This document shows, in pieces, positions 10,383-22,165 of a stretch of 64,000 bases of DNA. This stretch comes from Gracilaria domingensis. Taxonomy: Eukaryota; Rhodophyta; Florideophyceae; Gracilariales; Gracilariaceae. The notes beneath the pieces are model-generated. The model worked only from the letters and a program-made list of their open reading frames with translations, did no database searches and was not told the DNA's origin. The stretch spans positions 30,173-94,172 of the forward strand of contig VCMS01000336.1 in the NCBI GenBank assembly GCA_022539475.1, written 5' to 3'. A program made the translations under genes and the position numbers. How positions within the stretch are numbered: position 1 is the stretch's first letter; each line of letters begins with the position of its first letter.

Positions 10383-11345
10383 TCAGCATGACAGACTAAT
10401 TGTGTCGCTTGCTTCCCCCTCCATATCTTCATGGCCATCACTACCAACTAACACCTCCTCGTCTTCCTCACCATCTCTCGCATTGTTAATCTCCCGAACA
10501 GTGTATGGAATGGGCTTGACTTTGTTCTTCACGAGCCAGCACTTTACGCAGTGGTTGTAGCGCTCATGATAATTCGTCGTCTTTTCGCAGTGCTTGCACA
10601 GGAAGTTCAGCTTCTTATCGACTAGGACTTCGTACTTGCGGCCATCAATCTGCCGGCACAAAAGCTTTCCAAGCTTTTCTTTTGGCTTCTCTTCAGACAC
10701 TACAACTCGACGGGAGGTGCGGCATGCCTTCGACGCCATGTGCGTCAAAAATTCTTTTCTACTGGTAAACTCATTGTCCCCTCCACCTTTGCAGTGTGGG
10801 CACTTTGTGCTTCCCTCTGGGACCATGTAGCCGTACTTCCCGACCTTCACAAGCCGCTTGCATCCACACGGACATAGAATAGCTACCGGATAGTGCTTCG
10901 AAATAACAACTTTTACCCAGTGAGAACCAGTGTCGGTTTCTCCCACATAAGAAACATCTACTTTCTTTTGAGTAGAATGCGCTGCAGACCCCGCACCAGC
11001 AGCTGCACTAGAGACTATAGAAGCGGACGTCGCCCCATGTCCACTGTGTCGTCGTGAGGATGAGGCACCAAAAGAAGCTGCACCAGTACCACGACGTGCA
11101 GTAGGTGCGGCTTCATTTCGGGGCGCAGTAGAAGGCGGGGTCGAGATTGCATCCACGTGGCGTTGACTGCGGTCGGCTGGCGGTGCAGCGTGTGAAGATG
11201 AAGGCGCCCGAGGAGGGGGAAAGCATATGCAGGCCCGTGGAATTGGAGAGGAGGACGAAGACGGAGCACTGCGAACACGATTTGTTGACGTCTTGCGCGG
11301 CGCTTTTTTTCCAATTGTCCTTCGCGGAGCGGCATTGACAGACAT
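10383..11345 (-). CDS. Putative zinc-binding protein (unknown family)
   Basis: A 320-residue frame starting at an ATG (MSVNAAPRRTIGKKAPRKTS). Residues 1-125 are basic then Ser/Ala/Pro-rich and probably disordered. From about residue 130 a folded, Cys/His-rich part follows: CPCGCKRLVK...CPHC (~155-185), a TH...KAC segment, and CKHCEKTTNYHERYNHCVKC (~250-270), resembling treble-clef or rubredoxin-like knuckles. The C-terminus is acidic (DGEEDEEV). I do not recognise the family. It sits between a satellite and a MULE flank, so it may be a mobile-element gene rather than a host gene. Against that, the frame is intact and its codon use looks ordinary. A DNA-binding role is inference only. Confidence 0.5.
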   Translation of the reverse strand: MSVNAAPRRTIGKKAPRKTSTNRVRSAPSSSSSPIPRACICFPPPRAPSSSHAAPPADRSQRHVDAISTPPSTAPRNEAAPTARRGTGAASFGASSSRRHSGHGATSASIVSSAAAGAGSAAHSTQKKVDVSYVGETDTGSHWVKVVISKHYPVAILCPCGCKRLVKVGKYGYMVPEGSTKCPHCKGGGDNEFTSRKEFLTHMASKACRTSRRVVVSEEKPKEKLGKLLCRQIDGRKYEVLVDKKLNFLCKHCEKTTNYHERYNHCVKCWLVKNKVKPIPYTVREINNARDGEEDEEVLVGSDGHEDMEGEASDTISLSC

Positions 11346-12163
11346 GCGTGCAACCCGGGACGGCTTCCGCGATGGGCCAGCGGGAGGAGTAGCCTAAGCG
11401 TTCTCATTTTGACGCGCAGGAGGACGGCGCTTTCTCTGTGCCATCGTGTCGACGGTTGCGGGTAAGCCTGGAAACATCTGAGGTTCGGAAAGTCCAGCGC
11501 AACTTCTCATATGCCACACCGCCTTCTGATTGAAACGGTCATAAAAGTTTGAAAAGTTTTTTACAGTATAGACTAGTTTTTGAAAAAATCTAAAATACCA
11601 AAATGTTTAAAAGCAAAAGGCAGAAGTTATGTTGAGTCTAAGTTTTCATATCATAAATGAGACATTTGACCAAGAAATGGTCAAGAGTAGTAGGGACATC
11701 GCTTCATTAATGGAAAATTAAATCTCATAAACTAATATTACATAAATATCTATATTAGAATAACGTAAAGGATAGTACATTATTTCATATTTAAGAGAAT
11801 TGTAAAAATATTCACTTTTAGTCCAGGTTAAACATGTATACCAGAAAATAAAGGACCAACTAATATGCATTATACCCAAATATCAGTGAGAAAATTATAT
11901 TATTTGCTCAAATGAGCTCAGAAAGTATATGGGAAGTTTTCAGAAAATATAAATACATACCATACCGTACTAATATCTATAATGCTATGCTTTTCACATC
12001 GTAAATCTATATGCTTAATTCATACTATTAAAACGCATGTTTCTAAAATGCGGTTGATGCGTTGTTTTATTGTGTGAAAGTAAGGAATTGGTTCAGAGAA
12101 TATTTTCGGATTATGTAGCACTGAGCACCATGTTGTCCCCTTTTGTACAACATTTTCCATTTC
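11346..12163. other. Spacer, AT-rich from about 11530
   Basis: No gene seen. The base composition switches abruptly near 11530 from balanced to AT-rich and stays so up to the end of the MULE copy 2 coding part. That is consistent with a transposon 3' non-coding end. Confidence 0.4.
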
Positions 12164-14909
12164 TCAATCTTTCTTATTTTGCTCCAGTACTTTGGCAAGC
12201 ATCGCTTCCAGTTTTTCAATCTTCGAAATTAGCTCTTGGATACTGTTCATTTCTTCCTTTGTACGTCTTGGCTTTTTAGTAATTGGTGTTGACCTCTTAG
12301 CTCTTTTAGGCTGCTGTGCCGGAAGAACCGTGTCATCAATAACAATAACTTCTGAAGCATGTCGTTTTCGTGCTTTTGATTGAGTACGTCTCCATTCAGG
12401 TTTTGATATCTTTTGATACCCTTCGAAAGGTGTTTTTTTGCACAAATTTGCCGCATCCCGATGATCTAGCTCCCTCAAGAGCTTCATTTCATCCATGAAC
12501 TCTAGGCCATGACCCCGTTGCAAGGCAAAGTTTGGAAGCGACTTAACCATGTTGTGGTAGGACTCGTTGGCGTTCGTATAAAAAAACAGAGCACGATGCC
12601 TTTCTGCAATAGGAATGGAACAATTCAACTTCTGAAACGATAATATGAACACACATTGGTTGCTGCTCAACCAAATAGCAAACGATTCCCATTTCCCACC
12701 CATGCATTTCATAATATTCAGAGCCTTGTCGCATTCTTCACGACAGTTTAAGTCCCAAGTTCCTAGAACCCTCTGAAAAAGAGTCCGTTCGTTCCCTACA
12801 CTGCACTTTTCCATAATGCATCTCTTTGCATGTACATCGCACCCAACTGCAATTGCCTTCAAATAGTCAATAGCAGACCCTGGCCTAAATTGTTCACTCA
12901 GAATAGTCGCTAAGCTAAAAGCATACGTTGTTTCAAAGTCCGTAGCCATTGTAAGACGATTATTCCCTGTAGCTCGTAAGGGATCATGAACGCCACGGTA
13001 TCGGAGCTGCTTAAGGAATTCTTGGAAAAGCATTGAGCAAAAACTGGATGTCTTTCTAGTACAGAGCTGATGCATTACAGAATACGCGCATCCTGTTTCT
13101 TCGTCTTTGGCGACAATTGAAACCAATTCGAAGGACAGAAGTTCTCCATTGGCGCCATGGCCGTTCACAATGCCAAAAGTGCCATCGCAGCCAAATCTAG
13201 GACTTGAAGAAGCCTTGCTCAACAATCTGGGATCTTCAAATATCACTGACAAACCCTTTTGCTCACGTATCAGTTTGAATTCATCACCTGCTCTATGATC
13301 CTCAATTGACAGCACGTAAGAATGCCCGCTTCCAGCGAGCTGCTTTTGAGAGTGAAATGCTTCCAAGAAAGCAGTTAACGACTTTCCAGCTGGATACTGC
13401 TCTTTCCGAAAGTCTCTACGGATGCTCTTCACGGTCGCTGGGGATGGCGCACAGCCAAACTCTTCCTCTAGCTTTCGAAGAATCATAGGACCAGTAAGAA
13501 TCTTACCCTCTTGACAAAGGTTTGATACAAAATTATGGACTAGTTTTGGGGATGGCTTTCTCATAGGCCAAGTGTGCCTATGCCTTCCGAAACCAACAAC
13601 CACTGCCCATGATAAATGTCCTTGTGTTTCATCGTTTTTCATAAGAAAATAGTGGTATTCGACATCACACTTGATGTGTAACAGCGTTGGAGACTCTTGC
13701 AAATGAGCTGGACGTGTGCAAAACTTCCCTCGAGAGCTCAGCGGATAAGGGGGACAGTTTCCACTGCCCGCACGGCTTTCAGGAAAGATTCCATGTTGTG
13801 CCAGTGCCACCAAACTTCCGACAAGGTGAGGATTTGCACCTTGCAGGTGAGGAGGTAGTTTGACTAGGGAGCTCTTCTTTGGATCTCTGACTCCTTCATT
13901 TCCAAAATCGGAGCAGCCCATGAAGTCTGGTAGCTTGGAACCTGCAGCTCTTCCACTCAAATCTTTCTTGTAAGACATCTTTCCTACCCGAAATACCCAG
14001 TTTTGGGCATTTTCGTTGCGGATTTGCAGCATGTTGTAGTGCTTCTAGTTGATCCATGTTAGAAACAAATTTAACGTGCTTGCAAAGGAGCGGGAAAGCG
14101 TTTTGCGCAAAGAAAAAGACCTGTCTTGCAAGACTTTTGTCGTATTCTGAAACCTCTTCTGCTTCTGCGGCATAAAGTTCTTGTTCAGATATGTTTCCGA
14201 CAGAACTACATTTCTCAGACGTGACAAAAGTATACTTATCTGAGTCAGATATCCCTCCAAGAAATTTTTCCTGGTCAGATGATACTCCGACCAGATTCTA
14301 TATGTCAGACGGGGGATTTCTTTTATCCAGCCAATCTTTCGACAATGTTGGATAACCTTCTATGTCTTCAAAAAGTCCCTGAGACGACTTCGGGGCACAA
14401 TTATCACTTCTCTTGGTCTCCGTGGCACTTGTATCACTATTAGCGGACTCCATTTTTGCCACGTTCCATAAACCTTGATGAGGCTCCTTACATCTTGCTA
14501 CACTTGTTGCGCAACACTTCACACCGGAACACAAAAACGACTTCCTTTTGACCTGGACACGATTGCCTAAAATGTACACTGAGGACACCCTTGTAGCCTT
14601 ACATCTCATGGAGTAAAGCAGCAATTCACAAAATGTCTCCTCCATCAGTCCATATCCTTCTAAGTTAATAAACGAAGCATACCGGTTTTCATGTGTTGCA
14701 ATGTATGGCGGTGGTGCCCTGAACACGTGACTATGCTCAGCGGTTATATTGCGGGAGATTTTGAATTTTTCATCAGTCTTTCCAAAGAGCAGATCACACG
14801 TATCGCTTTTAGAAGTGGGGAGGTCTTTGAATGACTTCTTCGCAATAATATCTTGTATATTCATTGTAAGTGAAACAAAATACGGGATCTGAGATAATGC
14901 CGTACACAA
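12164..14909 (-). pseudogene. Mutator-like (MULE) transposase, copy 2 (DDE core open)
   Basis: The catalytic part is one open frame of 622 codons (12164-14032). In that frame the DDE triad is visible as D283 (GCDGTFG), D365 (MATDF) and E490 (NANESYHN), with a CDVHAKRC segment between D365 and E490. The N-terminal part (14298-14909) holds the ISRNITAEH stretch and a Cys cluster (FLCSGVKCCATSVARC), possibly a zinc-binding DNA-recognition domain. Two breaks separate them: an in-frame TAG at 14298-14300, and a frameshift near 14000-14015 within the segment homologous to NWVFRVGKM of copy 1. The C-terminus has a basic patch (RRTQSKARKR) and a coiled coil (IQELISKIEKLEAMLAKVL). MULE transposases cut and paste DNA between terminal inverted repeats. 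This copy is less decayed than the one at 5028-7902. Confidence 0.78.
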
Positions 14910-16500
14910 GCAAAGTTTCCCGAAAGTTTAAAAGCTAAGGAAGAACACCAGGTATAGAGAAGAGGAACGACAATAGATAGTAGAAGTCAAGACAAGAAGA
15001 GTGGATCAATGTTTTGCAACGACTGGTACGACGCTGTTCATAGGAAATTTGTAACGGCTCTAACATTATAGGCGAGTAATTTGATGCAGCTTGGTACTTG
15101 TGTGCACATTGTGTGCTTAAAATATTCATTTACACATTTTTGATTGAAGTATTCGTTTAGCTCCGTGTCCAAAAGTTACAACGTATTTTGCAGCAAATAA
15201 TGTAAATTTAAATCATTTGGCAGTTTCTTTATTTTGGGTTCAGTGCAAATCAAACAGAATGAAGAGAAGCAACGTCGCCATTTGTTCCGGATTTTCAAAA
15301 CTTGCTTGCAATTCAAGCAAGTGACACAAAGCACGACAGCAATATCTAGTTTTAGCTTTAGTCTTAAACAGTCGTAATTGCTTACCTTTTTCGTATACAG
15401 ATATAAATGTAACTACAATTCTATCAAAGTTTTGAAAACCATAGATTTTTTCCACTGCGTTTGCACCTTATTATGTCAGTTCTACCAAAATGATAGAAAA
15501 TTATATTTTCATTCTTTTATGTAAACGTTGTAGCACTTCACAGATTATGATGTAAAAAACTATGTTTTCTATACAGAAATAGAAATATATTATGTCATGC
15601 ACATACATAAGTTATAATATTCTCTTATGATCAAATAGTAAAGTAAAAGATTTGTCTTTAGAAAGAGTACTTGAGATTAGACATCAATATTCGAAATTGA
15701 AAGCAGGTAAATGTTATTAAGCCGGTTTCTTGTCTTAATTTTGTTATTCATAGCATTGTTTCTGTTTTGGTCTACATGTGGGCTATCTCTTATTAAGCAT
15801 TAGAATTTTGTTTTCAGTAAGCAAATAGGCAATTTTGGACATTAGACTAAAGCCTTTTGTGTATAGTAAAGATTGGATCTAAAAGTAGAAGAAATTTTGT
15901 CAAAGTATGAAGTGAGGTAGGGAAGTTGTCAAAATAGAACCAGATGTAGAGCAAAAAATTAGAAAATTTTGAAGAATGATATCAGGAGATATTTGCTTTT
16001 AAGCAATGATTCCAATACAGTTCCATAAATCACAGAGTTCCGGTGCCTAACGTAGAAAGGGCTACACTATTGTAATGATGAAGCCACAGCATTTGCCTGA
16101 AAACAATTAATTGACAAAAACGGTTTTGAGTTTGAAAATAGTTTAGATTTATTTAATTATTTATATTTTGGGTGCAGATGACTTACAGACAAAGTTTGAC
16201 GGTACTATAGCGTTAGGGTATAGGATACATTTGATATCCTGTATTCTGAGTTTGGGTATGTATGGGTTATGTCAACAGCCGAGTTCATATAACGGGGCAC
16301 GAGACGGCAAAACTGGGGCCCGAGCCGAAGGCGAGGGACCAATTTTGCTGTCGAGTGACCCGGTATTGCACGAGGCTTTTGATATAACGCGCTTATTGCA
16401 CGGTTGGATACTGGAGAGCCACTGAATTGCATGTAAGCAATGGGACGCACTGTATGCGCACGTGATGTGCACAACTTACGAAGTAAATTTCTTGGTTTTC
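14910..16500. other. AT-rich spacer upstream of MULE copy 2
   Basis: No gene seen. The DNA is AT-rich up to about 16160 and then returns to balanced composition. A short direct repeat, GATACATTTGATATCC at about 16223 and GGTACATATGATATCC at about 16635, brackets the segment 16220-16650 that contains the stem-loop trio. It may mark a small unclassified element. Confidence 0.35.
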
Positions 16501-16518
16501 CTCCAATGCTGCCCCGAT

Positions 16519-16631
16519 TTGGTTATTGCCCTATGAGAGGGAAATAACCAAGGCCCAATTGGTTATTGGCACTGGTCCAGAGCAATAACCAAGGACCGAT
16601 CAGGTTATAGCACATCGATCTAGTGCAATAA
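16519..16631. repeat. Three consecutive stem-loops
   Basis: Loop 1 pairs TTGGTTATT (16519-16527) with AATAACCAA (16543-16551), and CCCT pairs with AGGG inside. Loop 2 pairs TTGGTTATTG (16559-16568) with CAATAACCAA (16583-16592). Loop 3 pairs TTATnGCAC (16605-16613) with GTGCnATAA (16623-16631). Loops 1 and 2 share the outer stem but have different cores. Confidence 0.65.
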
Positions 16632-16639
16632 AGGGTACA

Positions 16640-16912
16640 TATGATATCCTATCTCGGCTACAGACCCCTGTAAACCTTCAAATAAATTGCGTTCGTTCGT
16701 TGTACTGAGATGGTTTACTCCTTGCTAAACGACCATGGATGTTTATTAACACTCAAGCATTTGAAACAATATGGTCCTCCCTTAGCACAGAAGGCACATG
16801 ACGGGGGATTAGACTCTCGCATGCGCGTTGTCGCAATAGTTTCGGTCTTGGGTCGCGTGAAGTCCAAAATACGGTTCTTCCCGTTGTAGTGGGCAACACG
16901 ACCACTCTGTTA
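16640..16912. other. Spacer, nothing recognised
   Basis: No coding signal or repeat is recognised between the stem-loop trio and the left end of the Harbinger-type insertion. Confidence 0.4.
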
Positions 16913-17364
16913 GAGCATCTCTATCATCAAAGCTATATTTGAGAGCTAAATTTCGCAAATGCCAAAATTTAATTTGGCTCTTATCGGAGCACCTCTATCA
17001 GTCAGTGCCAAACGTTGGGAGTACATTCTACCCCGACTACAATCTGAACGGTTTGCAAAATGTGTGGCAGTACGAACTGCCGGTGTACGCTGAATTTTAA
17101 CGCAAAGCGGGGGACAATAGGGCGGCAAGCGCGCGGCTGTCGCTGCCAAGCGACGCGGCGACTGTGATGGTAGTAGGCGGCAAAGACGGCGCGGGCGGGG
17201 TAGGGCTCATCGCGGCAGTCATGCATACGCGGTGATAGCGCGGCTGAGGCTCGACGGCGCGCAGCTAGTGCTCATGTGCAAGCGCAACGCGTGGCTCTGC
17301 CTCCAACTGGCGTGGGGCACGTAGCCGGTGCACTTGACCGTGATAGGCGTCGCCGCTTCCGAGG

Positions 17365-17416
17365 ATCACTGCATGAGATCATCTTCTTTCTTGAGAAGAT
17401 GATCTCATGCAGTGAT
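17365..17416. repeat. Perfect 23 bp hairpin, 6-base loop
   Basis: Bases 17365-17387 are the exact reverse complement of 17394-17416, with loop TTCTTG. It lies inside the non-coding Harbinger-like element, upstream of the copia LTR. Possible readings are an internal foldback of the element, a small-RNA hairpin precursor or a cruciform-forming site. Confidence 0.8.
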
Positions 17417-17591
17417 GCTTCGGCTTCGAAACCGGGCGTGGTGCCAAAGCTACTGCCAGTTTTGCGACGTGGCTATTTCTGATTCGCTTTCCTGGATGGC
17501 TCGGAAGCTAACCGTTCTGCCAAACCACGACCGATTTGGCATTCGTTTTAGCTTCAAAGCCAAATATTTTAGGTTTACGTCATCTGGTAGA

Positions 17592-17710
17592 TGTCGTCAC
17601 ACACGTAGCCAGCTCAGCACGCCCGCCGGCGTCGCCACATCACACTCGCAGCCCAACCTCTCCCTCCAGTAAACATTCCGAGTATCGGTTTCCTTCATCG
17701 TGTTCCCACA
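17592..17710 (+). repeat. Copia 5' LTR (119 bp)
   Basis: Starts TGTCGTCACACACG and ends GTGTTCCCACA, followed by internal sequence. It matches 21810-21928 almost exactly. 119 bp is very short for an autonomous-type copia element and is in the range of TRIM elements. Confidence 0.85.
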
Positions 17711-20700
17711 GGTTACGGGCCACACTTCCGCACCTTGATCAATCCGATCCGCTGCTTGCACGAACGGTTAGCCTCGCTAACCGTGACAAAAAACTGTCAA
17801 AACGCCTTACCGGCATAACAGCTCGCAAGAGCGAGACCTCCAGCGAAAAGCAAGACTTGAAAGAGCTAAACGCCGCACTCAAGCCGCCATGGCCGAACAA
17901 ACAGAATCAACAACGGCTGCAGCTCAAGCACCAACCATTCCATTGTCCACCATTCCACAATTGTTCAGTTCTCTACAAAACAATAACCCCACATGGGACT
18001 TCAGCAGTGAAACACTCAAAGAACTCGGCAAGGCGAACTACAAACAATGGAGCGCTTCTCCAGCAGACATCCTTGCAACTCACGGCTACTCACACATCCT
18101 AACGGAAACGTTCTCTGCAGACTCTGATGAGCACCGAAAAGCCTTCGCATCTGCAGATCCCTCATAACCAACAGCATTTCGGAAGAAGTTAACAAGCTTA
18201 TCCCCGATTCCATATTTCTCCAATCGCCGTGGAGAATTGTGAAATATCTCAGCAATCTGCTTGACCTGTCTGCTCAGAGAGACGTCGACCAACTGTTTTC
18301 CGAAGCTCAAAAGCTTAGATACAAAGAATCTGACGGAATCGACGGCTACCTAGAGGCGCATCGTCGCTATCAAGCCCTTCTCATCGAAGCAGGAGGGGCA
18401 GAATTCACGGCCGACGAACTCATCGTTAAGACCTTACTACGTGGCCTGACAGCAAGCCCCAACACCTTTTCTGGAATAGCAGCCACCCTCCTCGCCACAA
18501 ATCTACCACAATCGATCGCTGAAGCCAGGAAGGCCCTGACGACATACAGATCCGCCGTTTCGGAAACAATTGGGGAGCCTAGCACCACCATCTCCGTTGC
18601 AGATGCTACACCTCATACGCAAACACCGCCGCTGACGGATACAAAACTGCTTTCCAAACTGATGCAGACAATGGACGACATGTCCACATCCCTCAAAAGG
18701 ATAGAATCAAAACTCTCAACCCCAACGCGCGCCCAAAAGCCTCGCTACGAAACGTACCAGCGTGCTCGTCGATCAAACAAACCCGCGGCGAAACAAGCCT
18801 CCGCTTCAGCCGACACGGCAGAGAGAAACGAACTGCTGTTCAACGCACTTCAGCACGCACTGAAGGACGCCACTCATCAGAACACCGACGATCAAAACGA
18901 GTCGGGTAAGTTTCTGCTTGATTCCGGTTGCCACCCATCACACACGTCATTGTCACTAACAAACACATGCTCTCTCTCGCGCGTTGTTCACACCACGACG
19001 GCGGACTCATCCCAAATCACAATCTCAAAGGCGGGGACGCTACGGCTGACGACTGAAAGTGGGCATTCTATACACCTCCCAGCCCTAGTTTCTAAGCAAA
19101 TTAATGGCACCTTGATCTCTGTACACGACCTAGCGAAAACGTACGGTCTCGTAGCGTTCACTCCTAAAGTCGCATTTGTTATTGACATCCCATCTGGACA
19201 GATTATTGCCACTGCCCCATGGGAGGGCAATGGATACTTTCTGTCCATCGCACGAAAACAATCGAGACCGACTGCAATGGCATCACGCACGCACACCACT
19301 CACACAACTACGACAGAGAAGGTTCCCACTTTTCCAATCCAAGCGTTCAAACCAAAACGCAAACCACGCCAGAAACAACGCAAGCCAACCACACAGTCAC
19401 CCCCCAAAGTAACCAAAAACAACCCGCGAGCAAGGCCCAAAGCAAAGCCGCGGACACCAACAGCCGCTGCGTTCCATGAATGGCACCTGAAATACAACCA
19501 CCTGCACCCCAGAACCCTACAAAAAATGGCTAAGCTCAACCTTCTTGACTTACCTCCTGTACTCAAACGCAACCCGCCAAAGCTCCACTGTTCAGGATGT
19601 ATCCACGGCAAGCGCACCAAGGAACCACACAAACCCGCAAACCAAAACTATGAAATCGGCAAGTCCATCTCGTCAGACATCGCAGGCCCAATTACGCCGC
19701 AGTCAAACCACGGCAACTCCTACTTCGTAGTCTTCCTCGAGACAAGGTCTCGATTCCTGTTCATGTTCTGCGCGAAATCTCGCAAGCAGCTATACCAGTT
19801 CACCCAGGCAGTCCTGAATGTCATGAAAAACAGATTCGGATCTTCGCCCATCATACTCACGGCGGACAAACACAGACCGAACCACTCAAGCCAAACTCGA
19901 CAGTCGCGGGCGCATTGTGCGATACATGTTCGGCGTCTCGAACACACATATCGTAGTACAGGACGTTGACACTCAGGTGTACAGAAGAATAAGAGCCATA
20001 GACTTCAAACCATACGACGCGTGCAAAGACCGGGTACAAACATTCTCAATTGCTTTCAAAGCATTCACACCACACCGCACACCACTCGCTATCACGCCGT
20101 CTACACCTCCACCACTTTCACATTCGCAAGCCCAAAAATACCCCGATGCCGAACTATTGGCAAAAGCTCACGACGCCGAACTCGACAAACTCGACAACTT
20201 GGGCGTGTTCAAATGGCTACCGAAAGAAAAGCTCCCACAAAAGTTGATACCCCTCCCCATGAAATACCGGTACAAGAGAACCCCCGACGATGCAATCAAA
20301 GAACGTAAGGCTCGCTTTGCGGTCCGAGGCGACCTCATGAAACCCAATCTACGCTTCGATCCTGAACATACTTCGGCGCACCTGGCGCAAAAGGACACGG
20401 TTCGGCTAGTCTTCGCAATAGCCGCCGCAAAGCGGTTGCAATTGGAACACTTCGACGTCACTACGGCGTACCCTCATGAACTGTACAAATACGACAAACC
20501 GGTCTACATTAAGCAGCATCCGCGCTTCGATGGCACGTTTAAACACAACACCACAGGAGGCCAGCTCATCCGAAACTTGTACGGTAATCCATCCGGCTTC
20601 TACTACTACCTTGAGGGAGCCGTTGAATTCCTTCTATCTCTCCAGTACAAACAAAGCCCCGACGATCCGTTACTGTTCGACAAACACGAACAGAACCGTT

Positions 20701-21809
20701 ACACAATCATCTGTCTGAATAGCGACGATTATATCATAGCCTCCACACACCCCCCAGAAATTGATTCCCTGTTCCACGGTCTGTCACAGAAATACAACAT
20801 CAAACGAATTGGGAAGCCAACAACGTACCTCGAGTGGTCTATAAGTTACTCTGAGAACGGCACAATACACCTGAGCCAACTCAATTACATTAACCAAGCT
20901 CTCTCTCTCGCACAGCTCTCAGATTGCAAACCTCGCCAATCGCCTCACGGCAGTAAGTCAAAATACCACGCACTAGATGAAAACGACACACCCCTGCCAT
21001 CGCAAAACGAGCTATACCGCCACTTCGTCGGGATCCTACGCTGGGTCGCCGATTGCACTCGTCCTGATATAACGTTTGCCGTATCCAGGCTTGGACACGC
21101 ACTTATGCATACAACTGAACGGCATTGGAAGCTTTTAAAGGAGCTCCTGCGTTACCTGAAGAACACGACACACCACGGCATCACATACAATCCACGCGAT
21201 CAATTACACGCGATGCACCTTTCTTTCAAGACATTTGCGGATTCCGACTTCGCTACAGACGTCCAAAACAGAAAATCAATCACAGGATTTATTCTCACAC
21301 TTCAAGACAGACTCATATCATGAAAGTCATTCCAGCAATCCTGGGTCGTCCTCTCCACAGCGGAAGCGGAATACATCGCCGCGACAGCCGCCGTCCAAAC
21401 AACATGATTTCTTCGCCGCACTTTGACTTTTCTGCAGTTGCTCGATGAATCCCTATCGCTCCTCTACGTTGACAACCAAGCCGCTCTTTCTATCGGGAAC
21501 AACATCGGGGACTCCAAGCGTCGCAAATTCATCGATCTAAAACATTACTATCTCCGGGATCATCTCCGCCGAGGCAACATCTCTCTTCACTACATCAGAT
21601 CCCAGAGCAATCTCGCTGACATTTTCATGAAGGCACTTGGCCGCATCGCGTTCCTCCGACTGCGGGAGGCAATCAATGTGAATTCACTTCCAGGACCACG
21701 CGCAAAGATGGAAACAGGTCATCAGGAGGCGTGTCGTCACAAGCCATATGCTTGTTCAGGAGTTTAGCAAGATGCCCTGTCCGCCACAACATGCGCTCTC
21801 TCCCCACCC

Positions 21810-21928
21810 AGTCGTCACACACGTAGCCAGCTCAGCACGCCCGCCGGCGTCGCCACATCACACTCGCAGCCCAACCTCTCCCTCCAGTAAAAATTCCGAG
21901 TATCGGTTTCCTTCATCGTGTTCCCACA
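21810..21928 (+). repeat. Copia 3' LTR (119 bp)
   Basis: Nearly identical to 17592-17710, with one internal difference (AAACATT versus AAAAATT) and a difference at the first base. It is followed directly by the duplicated target GTAGA. Confidence 0.85.
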
Positions 21929-22082
21929 GTAGAGATGCCAAAACGCATGGCAAAGCCAAAAATATGGATATTTGGCTTTTTACCTGTCCTGATAGAGGTG
22001 CTCTTAGTAGCGTCTTCTTGGAAACTGCACAACACGTATTAGAATATGTTATATAAAGGTTTCCTTTCTTCGTTCATTCATC

Positions 22083-22165
22083 CTTCCCTCGTCATCATGG
22101 TGATGACGAGGGAAGAACGCATAATCAGCACAGCACCACCATCATGATCGTGGTGTCGTGCTGAT
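22083..22165. repeat. Two adjacent hairpins
   Basis: Bases 22083-22097 (CTTCCCTCGTCATCA) are the exact inverse of 22101-22115, with a three-base loop. A second imperfect inverted repeat follows at 22125-22139 with 22150-22165. They lie about 750 bp upstream of the ARM-repeat gene, just outside the Harbinger-like element. Apart from these, 22004-22927 holds nothing I recognise except presumed promoter and 5' UTR sequence. Confidence 0.65.

Larger units (their letters stand above)
17592..21928 (+). mobile_element. Ty1/copia LTR retrotransposon fossil (4.3 kb)
   Basis: The element lies between two 119 bp LTRs that begin and end like copia LTRs (TG...CA at the left) and is bounded by a five-base target duplication GTAGA (17587-17591 and 21929-21933). 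Parts in copia order on the plus strand are a gag-like region (about 17890-18800), the aspartic protease motif LLDSGC (about 18920), an integrase zinc-binding segment and start of the integrase core (about 19470-19850), reverse transcriptase (about 20150-21000) and RNase H (about 21200-21600). It is broken, with several breaks, and part of the integrase region is not recognisable. The LTRs differ at only about two positions, so the insertion looks young. Red-algal copia elements of this general type are known. I cannot assign a named lineage. Confidence 0.85.
16913..22003. mobile_element. Non-autonomous PIF/Harbinger-like element, split by a copia insertion
   Basis: The left end reads GAGCATCTCTATCA (16913) and the right end is its near inverse, TGATAGAGGTGCTC ending at 22003. 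Both are flanked by TTA, the three-base duplication typical of PIF/Harbinger transposition. A second left-end-like motif GAGCACCTCTATCAG lies at 16987-17001, an exact inverse of the right end, so the left side may hold two nested or duplicated termini. Without the 4.3 kb retroelement and its duplicated target the element would be about 750 bp and non-coding. It contains a perfect hairpin at 17365-17416 and repeated AAAGCCAAATAT-type words near both junctions. A Harbinger transposase at 46598-47875 could be of the kind that moves it, but I could not match their ends. Confidence 0.6.
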
